NCBI GenBank assembly: GCA_947631675.1
Contig: CANRMG010000060.1
Location: forward strand, 1 to 9,957
DNA length: 9,957 nt
Direction: 5' to 3'
DNA from: an uncultured Oscillospiraceae bacterium
GTDB taxonomy: Bacteria; Bacillota_A; Clostridia; Oscillospirales; Oscillospiraceae
The number at the start of each line of letters is the position of its first letter. The stretch's first letter is position 1. The notes below the pieces were generated by a model. That model had not been told where the DNA came from. It searched no databases and worked only from the letters and a program-made list of their open reading frames with translations. Below, piece by piece: positions 1 to 5,784 of the stretch. Made by a program: the position numbers and the translations under genes.

Positions 1-156
1 GTGCTCAACGACGCCGGCGTGAAGATGACCGCCCGGGAGCGGCAGGCGGAGATCGAGAAGCTGGAAAAGCAGATGCGCAAGGCCGCCCAGATGCTGGAGT
101 TCGAGTACGCCGCCGTCCTCCGAGACCGGCTCATCAAGCTCCGGGGAGAAAAATAA
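1..156 (+). CDS. uvrB: UvrB, excinuclease ABC subunit B (C-terminal fragment, UVR domain)
   Basis: The reading frame is open from the first base and ends at TAA 154-156, giving 51 residues; the rest of the gene lies upstream of the window. The last 33 residues form a UVR helical hairpin: charged EKLEKQMRKAAQ, then LEFEYAA, then LRDRLIKLR. This is the closing domain of UvrB, which contacts UvrC during nucleotide excision repair in the cytoplasm. The preceding stretch (VKMTARERQAEIEKL) matches the usual linker before this domain. UvrC and McsA also carry UVR motifs, but theirs are rarely the exact C-terminus in this form. A terminator follows five bases after the stop, so this is the last gene of its transcript. 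Confidence 0.85.
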   Translation: MLNDAGVKMTARERQAEIEKLEKQMRKAAQMLEFEYAAVLRDRLIKLRGEK

Positions 157-161
157 GAAAA

Positions 162-187
162 CGCCCCCGTCCGTTTGGACGGGGGCG
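162..187. terminator. Bidirectional intrinsic terminator between uvrB and degV
   Basis: A perfect 11-bp G+C-rich stem (cgcccccgtcc / ggacgggggcg, 162-172 and 177-187) encloses the loop gttt. On the minus strand the stem is followed by TTTTCTTATTTTT, a good U-tract for degV. On the plus strand the downstream sequence is only moderately T-rich (tgtatgtatttta), so termination of uvrB may be weaker. It lies in the 44-bp space between the two convergent stops. Confidence 0.85.
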
Positions 188-200
188 CGCTGTATGTATT

Positions 201-1055
201 TTACCGCTCCGGACCGCGGAAGAACAGCGCCACGGTGCCCGGGCCCACGTGGGAGCCGGTGACGGGCTCATAGCACACCGAGAGCACCTCGCCGGTGCAG
301 CCGGCCGTCCGAAGCTTATCTACCACCAATGCGGTGTCATCGGGACTGTCGCAGTGGGCCAGGCCCACGGGCGCGGCCTTGTCGATGCAGTGGTCCCTGT
401 AGTGGGCGGCCAGGGTGTCCAGGCTCCTGCGCCGGCCCACGTTCATGTTCTTCATGACGATGTGGCCGTCGGCATCCCCCCAGAGGACGGGCTTGACATT
501 CAGCATATTGCCCACCCGGGCCACGGCGCTGTGGAGCCGCCCGCCACGGCGCAGGTAATCCAGGTCCTCCACGGTGAATATCTGGTAGACGTGGTCCCGC
601 CCATCCCGGGCAATGGCGACTGCCGCGTCATAATCCGCGCCCTCCGCCTGGGCCCTGGCGGCGGCGAGCACTTCCAGCCCCTCGCCCAGGGAGGCGGCCC
701 GGGTGTCCACCACGGTGATCTTCCGGTCCGGAAACTCTTCCATAAGGTCCGCCGCCACGGTGTGGGCCAGGCCCACCGTGCCGCTGATGCCGCTGGACAT
801 GCCGATGTAGATGATGTCCTCGCCCCGCTCCAGGACCGGCCGAAAGGCGTCCAGGAACACGGCGGGGGCGGGCATGCTGGTGCGGGTCTCGGCCCCGGCC
901 CGCATGGCCCGGTAAAAGGCCGGGCCGTCGAAGCCCTTGGACACGTCCAGGGCGTGGCCGTTGACCGAGCAGGATATGACGATGATGCCTATGTGATACC
1001 GGTCCACCAGCTCCTGGGGGAGATTGGCGGCCAAGTCGGTGAATATCTGATACAT
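201..1055 (-). CDS. DegV-family fatty-acid-binding protein (FakB-like)
   Basis: The product has 284 residues, the normal size for the DegV/FakB family. These cytoplasmic proteins hold a fatty acid; in Firmicutes they present it to the kinase FakA, giving acyl-phosphate for phospholipid synthesis. Family motifs appear in order: TSMPAP at 59-64 (ligand carboxylate site), MSSGISGT at 86-93, VDTRAASLGEG at 116-126, DLDYLRRGGR at 164-173, and GSHVGPGTVALFF at 267-279. The N-terminal motif reads TDLAANLP where most members have TDS; the leucine replaces a usual serine. The ATG at 1055 is well supported: CCCTCCT (1063-1069) gives an AGGAGGG Shine-Dalgarno seven bases upstream. No fakA is present in the window, so the partner is encoded elsewhere. 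The gene seems to be monocistronic. Confidence 0.92.
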   Translation of the reverse strand: MYQIFTDLAANLPQELVDRYHIGIIVISCSVNGHALDVSKGFDGPAFYRAMRAGAETRTSMPAPAVFLDAFRPVLERGEDIIYIGMSSGISGTVGLAHTVAADLMEEFPDRKITVVDTRAASLGEGLEVLAAARAQAEGADYDAAVAIARDGRDHVYQIFTVEDLDYLRRGGRLHSAVARVGNMLNVKPVLWGDADGHIVMKNMNVGRRRSLDTLAAHYRDHCIDKAAPVGLAHCDSPDDTALVVDKLRTAGCTGEVLSVCYEPVTGSHVGPGTVALFFRGPER

Positions 1056-1084
1056 ACCGGAGCCCTCCTGTATTTTCGCACCAT

Positions 1085-1113
1085 ATCATACCTTCGCGGG
1101 GGGCGTGGAGCAA
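1085..1113 (-). promoter_or_regulatory. Putative sigma-A promoter for the degV-family gene
   Basis: Read on the minus strand this is TTGCTC, a 17-bp spacer, then TATGAT (-35 at 1113-1108, -10 at 1090-1085). The predicted start near 1078 leaves a leader of about 23 bases with the Shine-Dalgarno at its end. The -35 box overlaps the small inverted repeat 1104-1119. Confidence 0.5.
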
Positions 1114-1175
1114 CCCACGAAGGGAGGGACCGCTCTCCCGTTCGTTCGGGGGAGGGCTCTACGAATCGTAGAATC
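1104..1175. repeat. Three consecutive small inverted repeats in the degV/68-aa gene spacer
   Basis: Three potential hairpins lie in tandem. The first, 1104-1119, is cgtgg-agcaac-ccacg. The second, 1133-1154, has an 8-bp stem (ctctcccg/cgggggag, one G-U pair) around loop ttcgtt. The third is the 15-base inverted repeat tctacga-a-tcgtaga at 1158-1172, extendable on both sides with one mismatch and one wobble. No open reading frame of quality covers them, and neither strand has a T-tract behind them, so they are not simple terminators. They could be a structured RNA, binding sites or remnants of a lost element; the sequence alone does not decide. Confidence 0.4.
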
Positions 1176-1201
1176 CCCTGTTTTCAATGGTTTGCGGGCA
1201 C

Positions 1202-1233
1202 AAAAGGGGCCGGACGCCTTCAGGCGTCCGGCC
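1202..1233 (-). terminator. Intrinsic terminator of the nfo / 68-residue gene unit
   Basis: A perfect 11-bp stem (ggccggacgcc 1208-1218 and ggcgtccggcc 1223-1233) has a ttca/tgaa tetraloop. On the minus strand it is followed by CC and TTTT. It starts 10 bases past the stop of the 68-residue gene. Confidence 0.85.
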
Positions 1234-1243
1234 ATTTCGGGAT

Positions 1244-1450
1244 CTACAGAAGCTGCGCCGGGTCGATGCCCACCAGGGAATCCACGTAGGCGCGCATCTC
1301 CTCCTTGGAGCCGATGCGGCCGGTCTTGCGCAGGACCTGCCGCCGCTGCTCCTCGGTCAGGGACGAGAACACGTCCATGGCGTCCGGGTTCTGGGCCAGG
1401 GCCATGCCGAAGCCCAAGGGGATGCCGGGGTCCAGGGAGCTCTCTCTCAT
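1244..1450 (-). CDS. Small uncharacterised protein (68 aa)
   Basis: The protein has 68 residues, is charged and soluble, and has no signal peptide or membrane segment. Visible blocks are LGFGMALAQNPDAMDVF in the N-terminal half and LTEEQRRQVL, KTGRIGSKEEM, YVDSLVG in the rest, suggesting three short helices. I recall similar short proteins with a GFGMALAQN..AM..F..L pattern in clostridial genomes, but no function is known to me. The start is ATG 1450; GGTGAT (complement of 1457-1462) six bases upstream can pair with the 16S tail, so translation is plausible though weaker than for its neighbours. It lies 48 bases behind nfo on the same strand and just before the terminator, so it is probably the second gene of the nfo transcript. 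Confidence 0.7.
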   Translation of the reverse strand: MRESSLDPGIPLGFGMALAQNPDAMDVFSSLTEEQRRQVLRKTGRIGSKEEMRAYVDSLVGIDPAQLL

Positions 1451-1498
1451 CGTTTCATCACCGGCGTTAGTCTGTCCGCCGGCGGGGGAAAATATGCC

Positions 1499-2329
1499 TC
1501 AGCCGTGAAGCTGGCGCACCAGAGCGATCTCCGCGGCGTAGCCCGCGTCGTCGTTGGGCGTCTCCAAAATGAAGGGCAGCTTTTCCAGCACCGGGTGGGT
1601 GACGAAGCGCTTCACCGCCTCCAGGGGCATGCGGCCCTCGGTGAGCTTGGCGTGGCGGTCCTTGTGGGAGTCGGTGTCGTTGAGGCTGTTGTTGAGGTGC
1701 ACGGCCTTGATGCGGTCCAGGCCCACGATCTTGTCAAACTCGGTCAGCACCCCGTCCAGGTCGTTCACCACGTCGTAGCCCCCGTCCCAGACGTGGCAGG
1801 TGTCGAAGCATACGCCCAGCTTATCCGAAAGCGCCACCCGGTCGATGATGGCTCGAAGCTCTTCAAAGCGGCCGCCAACCTCGCTGCCCTTGCCGGCCAT
1901 GGTCTCCAGAAGGACCGTGGTGGTCATGTCCGGGAAAAGGACGGTGTTCAGCACATCCGCTATCTTCTCGATGCCCACGTCCGTGCCCTGGCCCACATGG
2001 CTGCCGGGGTGGAAGTTGTAGTACTGGCCGGGGGTGTACTCCATCCGCTTAAGGTCGTCGGCGAAGGCGGTGAGGGCGAATTGGCGCACGTTCTCCTTCT
2101 CCGCGCAGGGGTTCAGAGTGTAGGGCGCGTGGGCCACTAAGCGGTCGATGTCCTTTTCTTTGCAGAAGGCGAGGAACCGCTTTACGTCCTCCGGGTCTAT
2201 GTCCTTTGCCGCGCCGCCCCGGGGGTTGCGGGTGAAGAAGGCAAAGGTATTGCCGCCCAGGGCGTCGATGCGGCGGCCCATGGCCTCGTACCCGCCGGAG
2301 GCGGAGATATGGCATCCGATACGAAACAT
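1499..2329 (-). CDS. nfo: Deoxyribonuclease IV / AP endonuclease IV
   Basis: The 276-residue length is typical of endonuclease IV. The enzyme cleaves DNA 5' of abasic sites in base excision repair, using three zinc ions in a TIM barrel. All nine expected metal ligands are present: H67 (VAHAPY), H107 (NFHPGS), E142 (LLETMAGKG), D176 and H179 (FDTCH), H211 (VHLNNS), D224 and H226 (DRH), and E256 (ILETPN). The N-terminal GCHISASGG and the GKGSEVGGRFEEL stretch are also characteristic. The start is ATG 2329, with a GAGAGG-type Shine-Dalgarno about eight bases upstream. The gene heads a minus-strand unit with the 68-residue gene and is divergent from the hydrolase gene. Catalytic residues are intact, so it should be active. 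Confidence 0.96.
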   Translation of the reverse strand: MFRIGCHISASGGYEAMGRRIDALGGNTFAFFTRNPRGGAAKDIDPEDVKRFLAFCKEKDIDRLVAHAPYTLNPCAEKENVRQFALTAFADDLKRMEYTPGQYYNFHPGSHVGQGTDVGIEKIADVLNTVLFPDMTTTVLLETMAGKGSEVGGRFEELRAIIDRVALSDKLGVCFDTCHVWDGGYDVVNDLDGVLTEFDKIVGLDRIKAVHLNNSLNDTDSHKDRHAKLTEGRMPLEAVKRFVTHPVLEKLPFILETPNDDAGYAAEIALVRQLHG

Positions 2330-2363
2330 ATGTGTACCTCTCTTGTGTCAGCTTGTGGATTTC

Positions 2364-2392
2364 ATTGTAGCATGTTTTGCGGTAAAATGGAA
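2364..2392 (-). promoter_or_regulatory. Putative extended -10 promoter for nfo
   Basis: On the minus strand it reads TTCCAT (weak -35), 17 bp, then TACAAT at 2369-2364 with a TGC immediately before it (extended -10 TGN). The core GCAAAACATGCTACAAT matches the csaB promoter at 16 of 17 positions. The predicted start is near 2357, giving a leader of about 28 bases. Confidence 0.5.
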
Positions 2393-2412
2393 CCGGGGGC
2401 GGGGCCATGTCC

Positions 2413-2441
2413 TTGCGGTTTATGGGGCGCGGGGGTATAAT
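2413..2441 (+). promoter_or_regulatory. Putative sigma-A promoter for the alpha/beta hydrolase gene
   Basis: TTGCGG (2413-2418), a 17-bp spacer, then a perfect TATAAT (2436-2441). The predicted start near 2448 leaves a 40-base leader that carries the ribosome binding site at 2474-2480. It is back to back with the nfo promoter. Confidence 0.65.
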
Positions 2442-2487
2442 CAGGACAACAGAGCGATAAATCGAAGTTTGCCGGGGAGGAAATGCT

Positions 2488-3408
2488 GTGTCCAAATACG
2501 ATATAGACCCGGAGCTGGCGGGGATAGCGAAGATCAAAATGCCGGATAATCCGGCGCTTCTGCCCCTGATGAACAGGATCGTTGGCTTTTCCAAATGCCG
2601 GTCGGACGACACGGTCGTCGTCACCCGGCATAAGACGCCGGGGTATGGCGGCACGGTCCTTGACACCTTGGTCATCGAACCTGTCCAGCGCACGGGTGAA
2701 CTGCCATGTATGGTACTGTATCACGGCGGAGGCTTTGTGCTGAAGGCCTCTTTTGCCCACCACAATATGACGAAGCTGTATGCTTCCAGTCTGCCATGCA
2801 GGGTCATTTATACCGATTACCGTTTGGCACCGGAGCATCCTTTTCCCGTCCCGGCAGAGGATTGCTATTGTACATACGAGTGGGCGCTGGAGCAGGCCGG
2901 CAGCGCTCCTGTCATCATCGCCGGGGACAGCGCCGGCGGTGCCCTTGCCCTGGCCGTGTCCCTTATGGCAAGGGACCGGGGCCTGCGCATGCCGGATGCA
3001 GAGCTTCTGATCTATCCGGTCACGGACAGGCGGATGACGACCGATTCCATGAAGAAATATGTTGACACCCCGGTGTTTGACGCGAAGCTGTCCAAAATGA
3101 TGTGGGACGCCTACCTTGGGCACAGACAGCCGGAAAGGATCGAGTATGCCTCGCCCCTGGAGGCGGCGTCCTTTGCGCGGTTTCCGCCGACGTACATAGA
3201 GGTCGCGCAGTTTGACGCACTCCATGACGAAGAAGTATTGCTGTGTCAAAAACTGAGAGATCAGGGGATACCGGCTGAATTATATGAGATAAAAGGCGCA
3301 TGTCACGGATTTGAAACGGCAACAAAAAGCAAGTTGCTGAAGACCTGTATGGAGAGAAGGATGGCTTGGCTCAGATCTGCTTTAAACAATATGGATGAGG
3401 AAGCGTAA
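2488..3408 (+). CDS. Alpha/beta hydrolase, hormone-sensitive-lipase type (esterase/lipase)
   Basis: The product has 306 residues and is a cytoplasmic carboxylester hydrolase of the HSL (type IV esterase) group. The oxyanion-hole motif YHGGGF is at 78-83 and the nucleophile elbow AGDSAGG at 145-151 gives catalytic Ser148. The acid is probably Asp243 (QFDALHDE) and the base His273 (ACHGFE). DYRLAPEHPFP at 110-120 is also a hallmark of the group. No signal peptide is seen. The start is GTG 2488, seven bases behind the Shine-Dalgarno ggggagg (2474-2480). The ATG at 2483 is out of frame, opens only a seven-codon reading frame, and sits too close to the ribosome binding site. The substrate cannot be told from sequence. 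It has its own promoter and terminator, and its G+C appears slightly lower than that of nfo or csaB. Confidence 0.93.
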   Translation: MSKYDIDPELAGIAKIKMPDNPALLPLMNRIVGFSKCRSDDTVVVTRHKTPGYGGTVLDTLVIEPVQRTGELPCMVLYHGGGFVLKASFAHHNMTKLYASSLPCRVIYTDYRLAPEHPFPVPAEDCYCTYEWALEQAGSAPVIIAGDSAGGALALAVSLMARDRGLRMPDAELLIYPVTDRRMTTDSMKKYVDTPVFDAKLSKMMWDAYLGHRQPERIEYASPLEAASFARFPPTYIEVAQFDALHDEEVLLCQKLRDQGIPAELYEIKGACHGFETATKSKLLKTCMERRMAWLRSALNNMDEEA

Positions 3409-3439
3409 GACAACTTCCCGTTTGGCGGGGAGATGACGA

Positions 3440-3480
3440 GGGCGGGAGCATCGATCAAGATGCTCCCGCCCTTATGTTAT
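3440..3480 (+). terminator. Intrinsic terminator of the hydrolase gene
   Basis: A perfect 13-bp stem (gggcgggagcatc 3440-3452 and gatgctcccgccc 3459-3471) with loop gatcaa is followed by ttatgttatt. The minus side lacks a T-tract, so it probably serves mainly the plus strand, although a read-through csaB transcript would also form the hairpin. Confidence 0.8.
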
Positions 3481-3483
3481 TGG

Positions 3484-4542
3484 TCATTCCTCCGCCAGGA
3501 GCTCCGCGGCGGCGGAGAGGTTGGTCTTCTCCCGGGCCCGGAGGGTCCGCAGGGAGGCGGACAGATGCTCCCCGTCCAGGTGCATGACGAAGTCAATGAG
3601 CTCCTGCAGGTCCTCCGCCGTCACGTCCTCCAGCGCCACCATGGGCAGGCCCGCCTCCTTGCAGAAGGCGTCCACCTTGGGGTCGTAGCTGACGCCCCCG
3701 GCGGGAACGCCCTCCCGCAGGGCAAAGACAAGCCCGTGCAGGCGCATGGCGATCACTATGCCCATCCGGCCCACCCGCCGGGGGTCTGAGGAGACCTGGC
3801 AGGGCACGCCATGCAGGGCCGCGCACACGCTCTTGGCTGCCTTCCGGTCGTCGGGGGACAGGCAGAAGAACACCGGCGCCAGCTTGTACCGCTCCCATAC
3901 GTACCGGGCCGCCTGGGCGAAGTCGGACACGTGGTCCCAGAAGCCGGGCCAGGACCGGAGCACGAAGCCCGCCCGCCGCTCCCGCTCGCCCGCCGCGGGG
4001 GCCAGGCTCAACGCCGGGTCTGCACCCAGCAGCATTCGGGGGACCGTGACGCCCCAGTCTGCCAGAGTGGTCAGGGTATCCTGATCCCGGGCGGAGATCA
4101 CGTCGGCGTATTCGTTCAGATACCGGGCCGCGCGCTGGCGGGCCTGCTCGCTGCGGATGGGGCCCGCCCCGGCGCCATAGAGCATGGTGGCGCAGCCCAT
4201 GGCCTTGGCCGCCCGCAGCAGCAGCAGGTAATACCACAGGCTCCGGCCGCTGGTCACGTCCTGCAAAAGGCTGCCGCCGCCTAAAATGAACAGCCTGGCC
4301 TTATGCATGGCCAGCAGCCAGCCCGGCGCGTTCAGCTGCCCCAGGCCCCGGGCCCGGATGGGGGCGGCGGCCTTTTTGCCATGGCGGGCCACCACCGTAA
4401 TGGGCATATCCCGCTCCAGCCGCCGCAGGGCGGCGGCGATGGCGGCCAGGGCGGCGTCGTCCCCGGCATTGTCCATGCCGTAGGCGCCTGCGATGACCAC
4501 GCCCCGGCGGGCGTCTGGGACAGGGTTCGGGCTGTTTTTCAT
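3484..4542 (-). CDS. csaB: Polysaccharide pyruvyl transferase (CsaB-like)
   Basis: The product has 352 residues and belongs to the polysaccharide pyruvyltransferase family. CsaB in Bacillus adds ketal-linked pyruvate from PEP to a secondary wall polysaccharide, the anchor for SLH-domain proteins. Motifs: GAYGMDNAGDDAAL at 19-32, LFILGGGSLLQDVTS at 84-98, ISARDQDT at 149-156, MRLHGLVFA at 266-274, and SYDPKV at 285-290; these fit CsaB well. I place the start at ATG 4542. AAGAGGA (complement of 4550-4556) lies seven bases upstream. The in-frame ATG at 4599 overlaps the predicted -10 box and would not be transcribed. The gene is alone on its strand and divergent from the phosphatase operon. No SLH or wall-polysaccharide gene is visible beside it, so its acceptor is inferred from the family only. 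Confidence 0.88.
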   Translation of the reverse strand: MKNSPNPVPDARRGVVIAGAYGMDNAGDDAALAAIAAALRRLERDMPITVVARHGKKAAAPIRARGLGQLNAPGWLLAMHKARLFILGGGSLLQDVTSGRSLWYYLLLLRAAKAMGCATMLYGAGAGPIRSEQARQRAARYLNEYADVISARDQDTLTTLADWGVTVPRMLLGADPALSLAPAAGERERRAGFVLRSWPGFWDHVSDFAQAARYVWERYKLAPVFFCLSPDDRKAAKSVCAALHGVPCQVSSDPRRVGRMGIVIAMRLHGLVFALREGVPAGGVSYDPKVDAFCKEAGLPMVALEDVTAEDLQELIDFVMHLDGEHLSASLRTLRAREKTNLSAAAELLAEE

Positions 4543-4554
4543 GGGGCGCTCCTC

Positions 4555-4583
4555 TTGTGAAAGCTTCGCGGATGATGTAAAAT
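4555..4583 (+). promoter_or_regulatory. Putative promoter of the phosphatase-GNAT operon
   Basis: TTGTGA (4555-4560), a 17-bp spacer, then TAAAAT (4578-4583). The start would be near 4590, giving a 40-base leader with AAGAGG (4617-4622) seven bases before the ATG at 4630. The -35 overlaps the csaB ribosome binding site, so this promoter lies inside the csaB leader and points across the csaB promoter. Confidence 0.5.
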
Positions 4584-4599
4584 AGTCTTGACTATCCAC

Positions 4600-4628
4600 A
4601 TTGTATCATGTTTTGCAAGAGGCGACAA
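4600..4628 (-). promoter_or_regulatory. Putative extended -10 promoter of csaB
   Basis: On the minus strand it reads TTGTCG (-35, 4628-4623), 17 bp, TACAAT (-10, 4605-4600), with TGA directly before the -10 box (extended -10). The start near 4593 gives a leader of about 51 bases. The segment also encodes the ribosome binding site of the opposing gene at 4617-4622. Confidence 0.55.
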
Positions 4629-4629
4629 G

Positions 4630-5784
4630 ATGACCAGGATATATCTCATACGCCACGCGGAGGCGGAGGGGAACCTGTACCGCCGGCCCCAGGGGCAGTA
4701 TAACTCCAATATCACCATGCTGGGCCGCCGGCAGGTGGCGGCTCTGGCGGAGCGGTTCAGGGACGAGCGGATCGACGCCCTGTGGGCCAGCGACCTCATC
4801 CGCACCCAGTCCACCGCCAGCGCTATATTGAAATACCATCCTGAACTGACTCTGCACACCGACAGGGCCCTGCGGGAGGTGGACGTGGGCTGCTGGGAGG
4901 ACCGGACTTGGGGCGAGATCACCCAGGAACAGCCCCAGCAGTACTGGTACTTCAACCACGAGCCGGACAAGTGGTCCGTCCTCGGCGGGGAGCCCTACGA
5001 GACGGTGATAGCCCGAGTGGAGCGGGCCCTGCTGGGCCTGGGGGAGGCCTATCCGAACAAGACGGTGGCGGCAGTGAGCCACGCCTTCGCCATCCGGGCG
5101 GTGTCCTCCCATCTGATGGGCGTGCCCTACGGGGAGATGCCCTTCGGAGACAACACCGCCGTCACCACCCTGGAGGCGGAAAACGGCGCGCTCCGGGTGG
5201 TCAGTTACGGCGACGGGTCCCATTTGGGGGCCCTGAGCACCTTCGCCCACCAGGGGCTGGCGGGGGACCACAGGGGGAAAAAAGCGGACGGGCTCTTTGA
5301 ACCCATGGCTCTGCCGGCGGAGGGGGAGCTTTACACCCGCTGCTACAGCGAGACGTGGATAGCCAGCCACGGGGACCTGAAGGGCTTTGCCCCGGCGCTG
5401 TACCTGCACGAGGCCGCCCGGCGGGCGGCGGAGGACCCCCGGTGCCTTGAGAAGCTCCTCTATGATGGGCATCTGGCGGGAGTCATCGAGCTGGACCCGG
5501 ACCGGGGCAGCGAAGATGACGCCGGCTGGATCAGCCTCATATGGGTGGACGGGACCATGCGGGGCCGCCGGTTCGGGGCCCAGCTTCTGGGCCACGCGGT
5601 GAGCTTTTTCCGGGAGAGGAAGGGCCGGAGCCGGCTGCGCCTGCACGTGTCCCAGACCAACGACGCCGCCATCGGCTTTTATGAGGCCATGGGCTTTCGG
5701 AAGATCGGCGTGGCCCAGGGCGTGGGTGGGCCCCTGTATCTCATGGAGATGGACATCGCCCCGAAGGTGTGGCGGCTGCCATGA
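4630..5784 (+). CDS. Histidine phosphatase fused to a GNAT N-acetyltransferase
   Basis: A 384-residue two-domain cytoplasmic protein. Residues 1 to about 205 form a histidine-phosphatase (phosphoglycerate-mutase-like) domain: LIRHAEAEGN at 6-15 gives Arg8 and the phosphate-accepting His9, Arg58 lies in SDLIRTQ, the acid is Glu83 (LREVDVG), and the second His is His151 (VSHAF). Residues from about 235 to the end look like a GNAT domain: GWISLIWVDGTMRGRRFGAQLLG contains the acetyl-CoA loop, followed by NDAAIGFYEAMGFRKIG. Both active sites look complete. The start is ATG 4630 with AAGAGG seven bases upstream; the in-frame TTG at 4588 lies at the predicted transcription start without a ribosome binding site. 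The stop overlaps the ATG of the metallophosphoesterase (ATGA), so the two are translationally coupled. Substrates of either domain are not evident. Confidence 0.9.
   Translation: MTRIYLIRHAEAEGNLYRRPQGQYNSNITMLGRRQVAALAERFRDERIDALWASDLIRTQSTASAILKYHPELTLHTDRALREVDVGCWEDRTWGEITQEQPQQYWYFNHEPDKWSVLGGEPYETVIARVERALLGLGEAYPNKTVAAVSHAFAIRAVSSHLMGVPYGEMPFGDNTAVTTLEAENGALRVVSYGDGSHLGALSTFAHQGLAGDHRGKKADGLFEPMALPAEGELYTRCYSETWIASHGDLKGFAPALYLHEAARRAAEDPRCLEKLLYDGHLAGVIELDPDRGSEDDAGWISLIWVDGTMRGRRFGAQLLGHAVSFFRERKGRSRLRLHVSQTNDAAIGFYEAMGFRKIGVAQGVGGPLYLMEMDIAPKVWRLP

Noticed and set aside
1159..1200. Attachment-site or integrase-remnant reading of the stretch around the 15-base palindrome
   Set aside because: No second copy of the sequence and no tRNA or recombinase nearby in the window, so an att site cannot be supported; only the inverted repeats are reported.
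249..1289. Long plus-strand open frame (346 codons) opposite the degV-family gene
   Set aside because: It is an antisense shadow: His/Gly/Val-rich composition, no ribosome binding site, and complementary to a gene with clear family motifs. High G+C makes such frames common.
1187..2140. Plus-strand open frame of 317 codons opposite the 68-aa gene and nfo
   Set aside because: Antisense of nfo, with no recognisable domain; it runs through the terminator hairpin at 1208-1233.
4543..4599. N-terminal extension of csaB starting at ATG 4599
   Set aside because: The ATG overlaps the predicted -10 box, lies upstream of the predicted transcription start, and the ATG at 4542 has a well-spaced AAGAGGA.
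4588..4629. TTG start at 4588 for the phosphatase-GNAT gene
   Set aside because: No ribosome binding site and located at the predicted transcription start; ATG 4630 gives the standard N-terminus just before the RHA motif and has a good Shine-Dalgarno.
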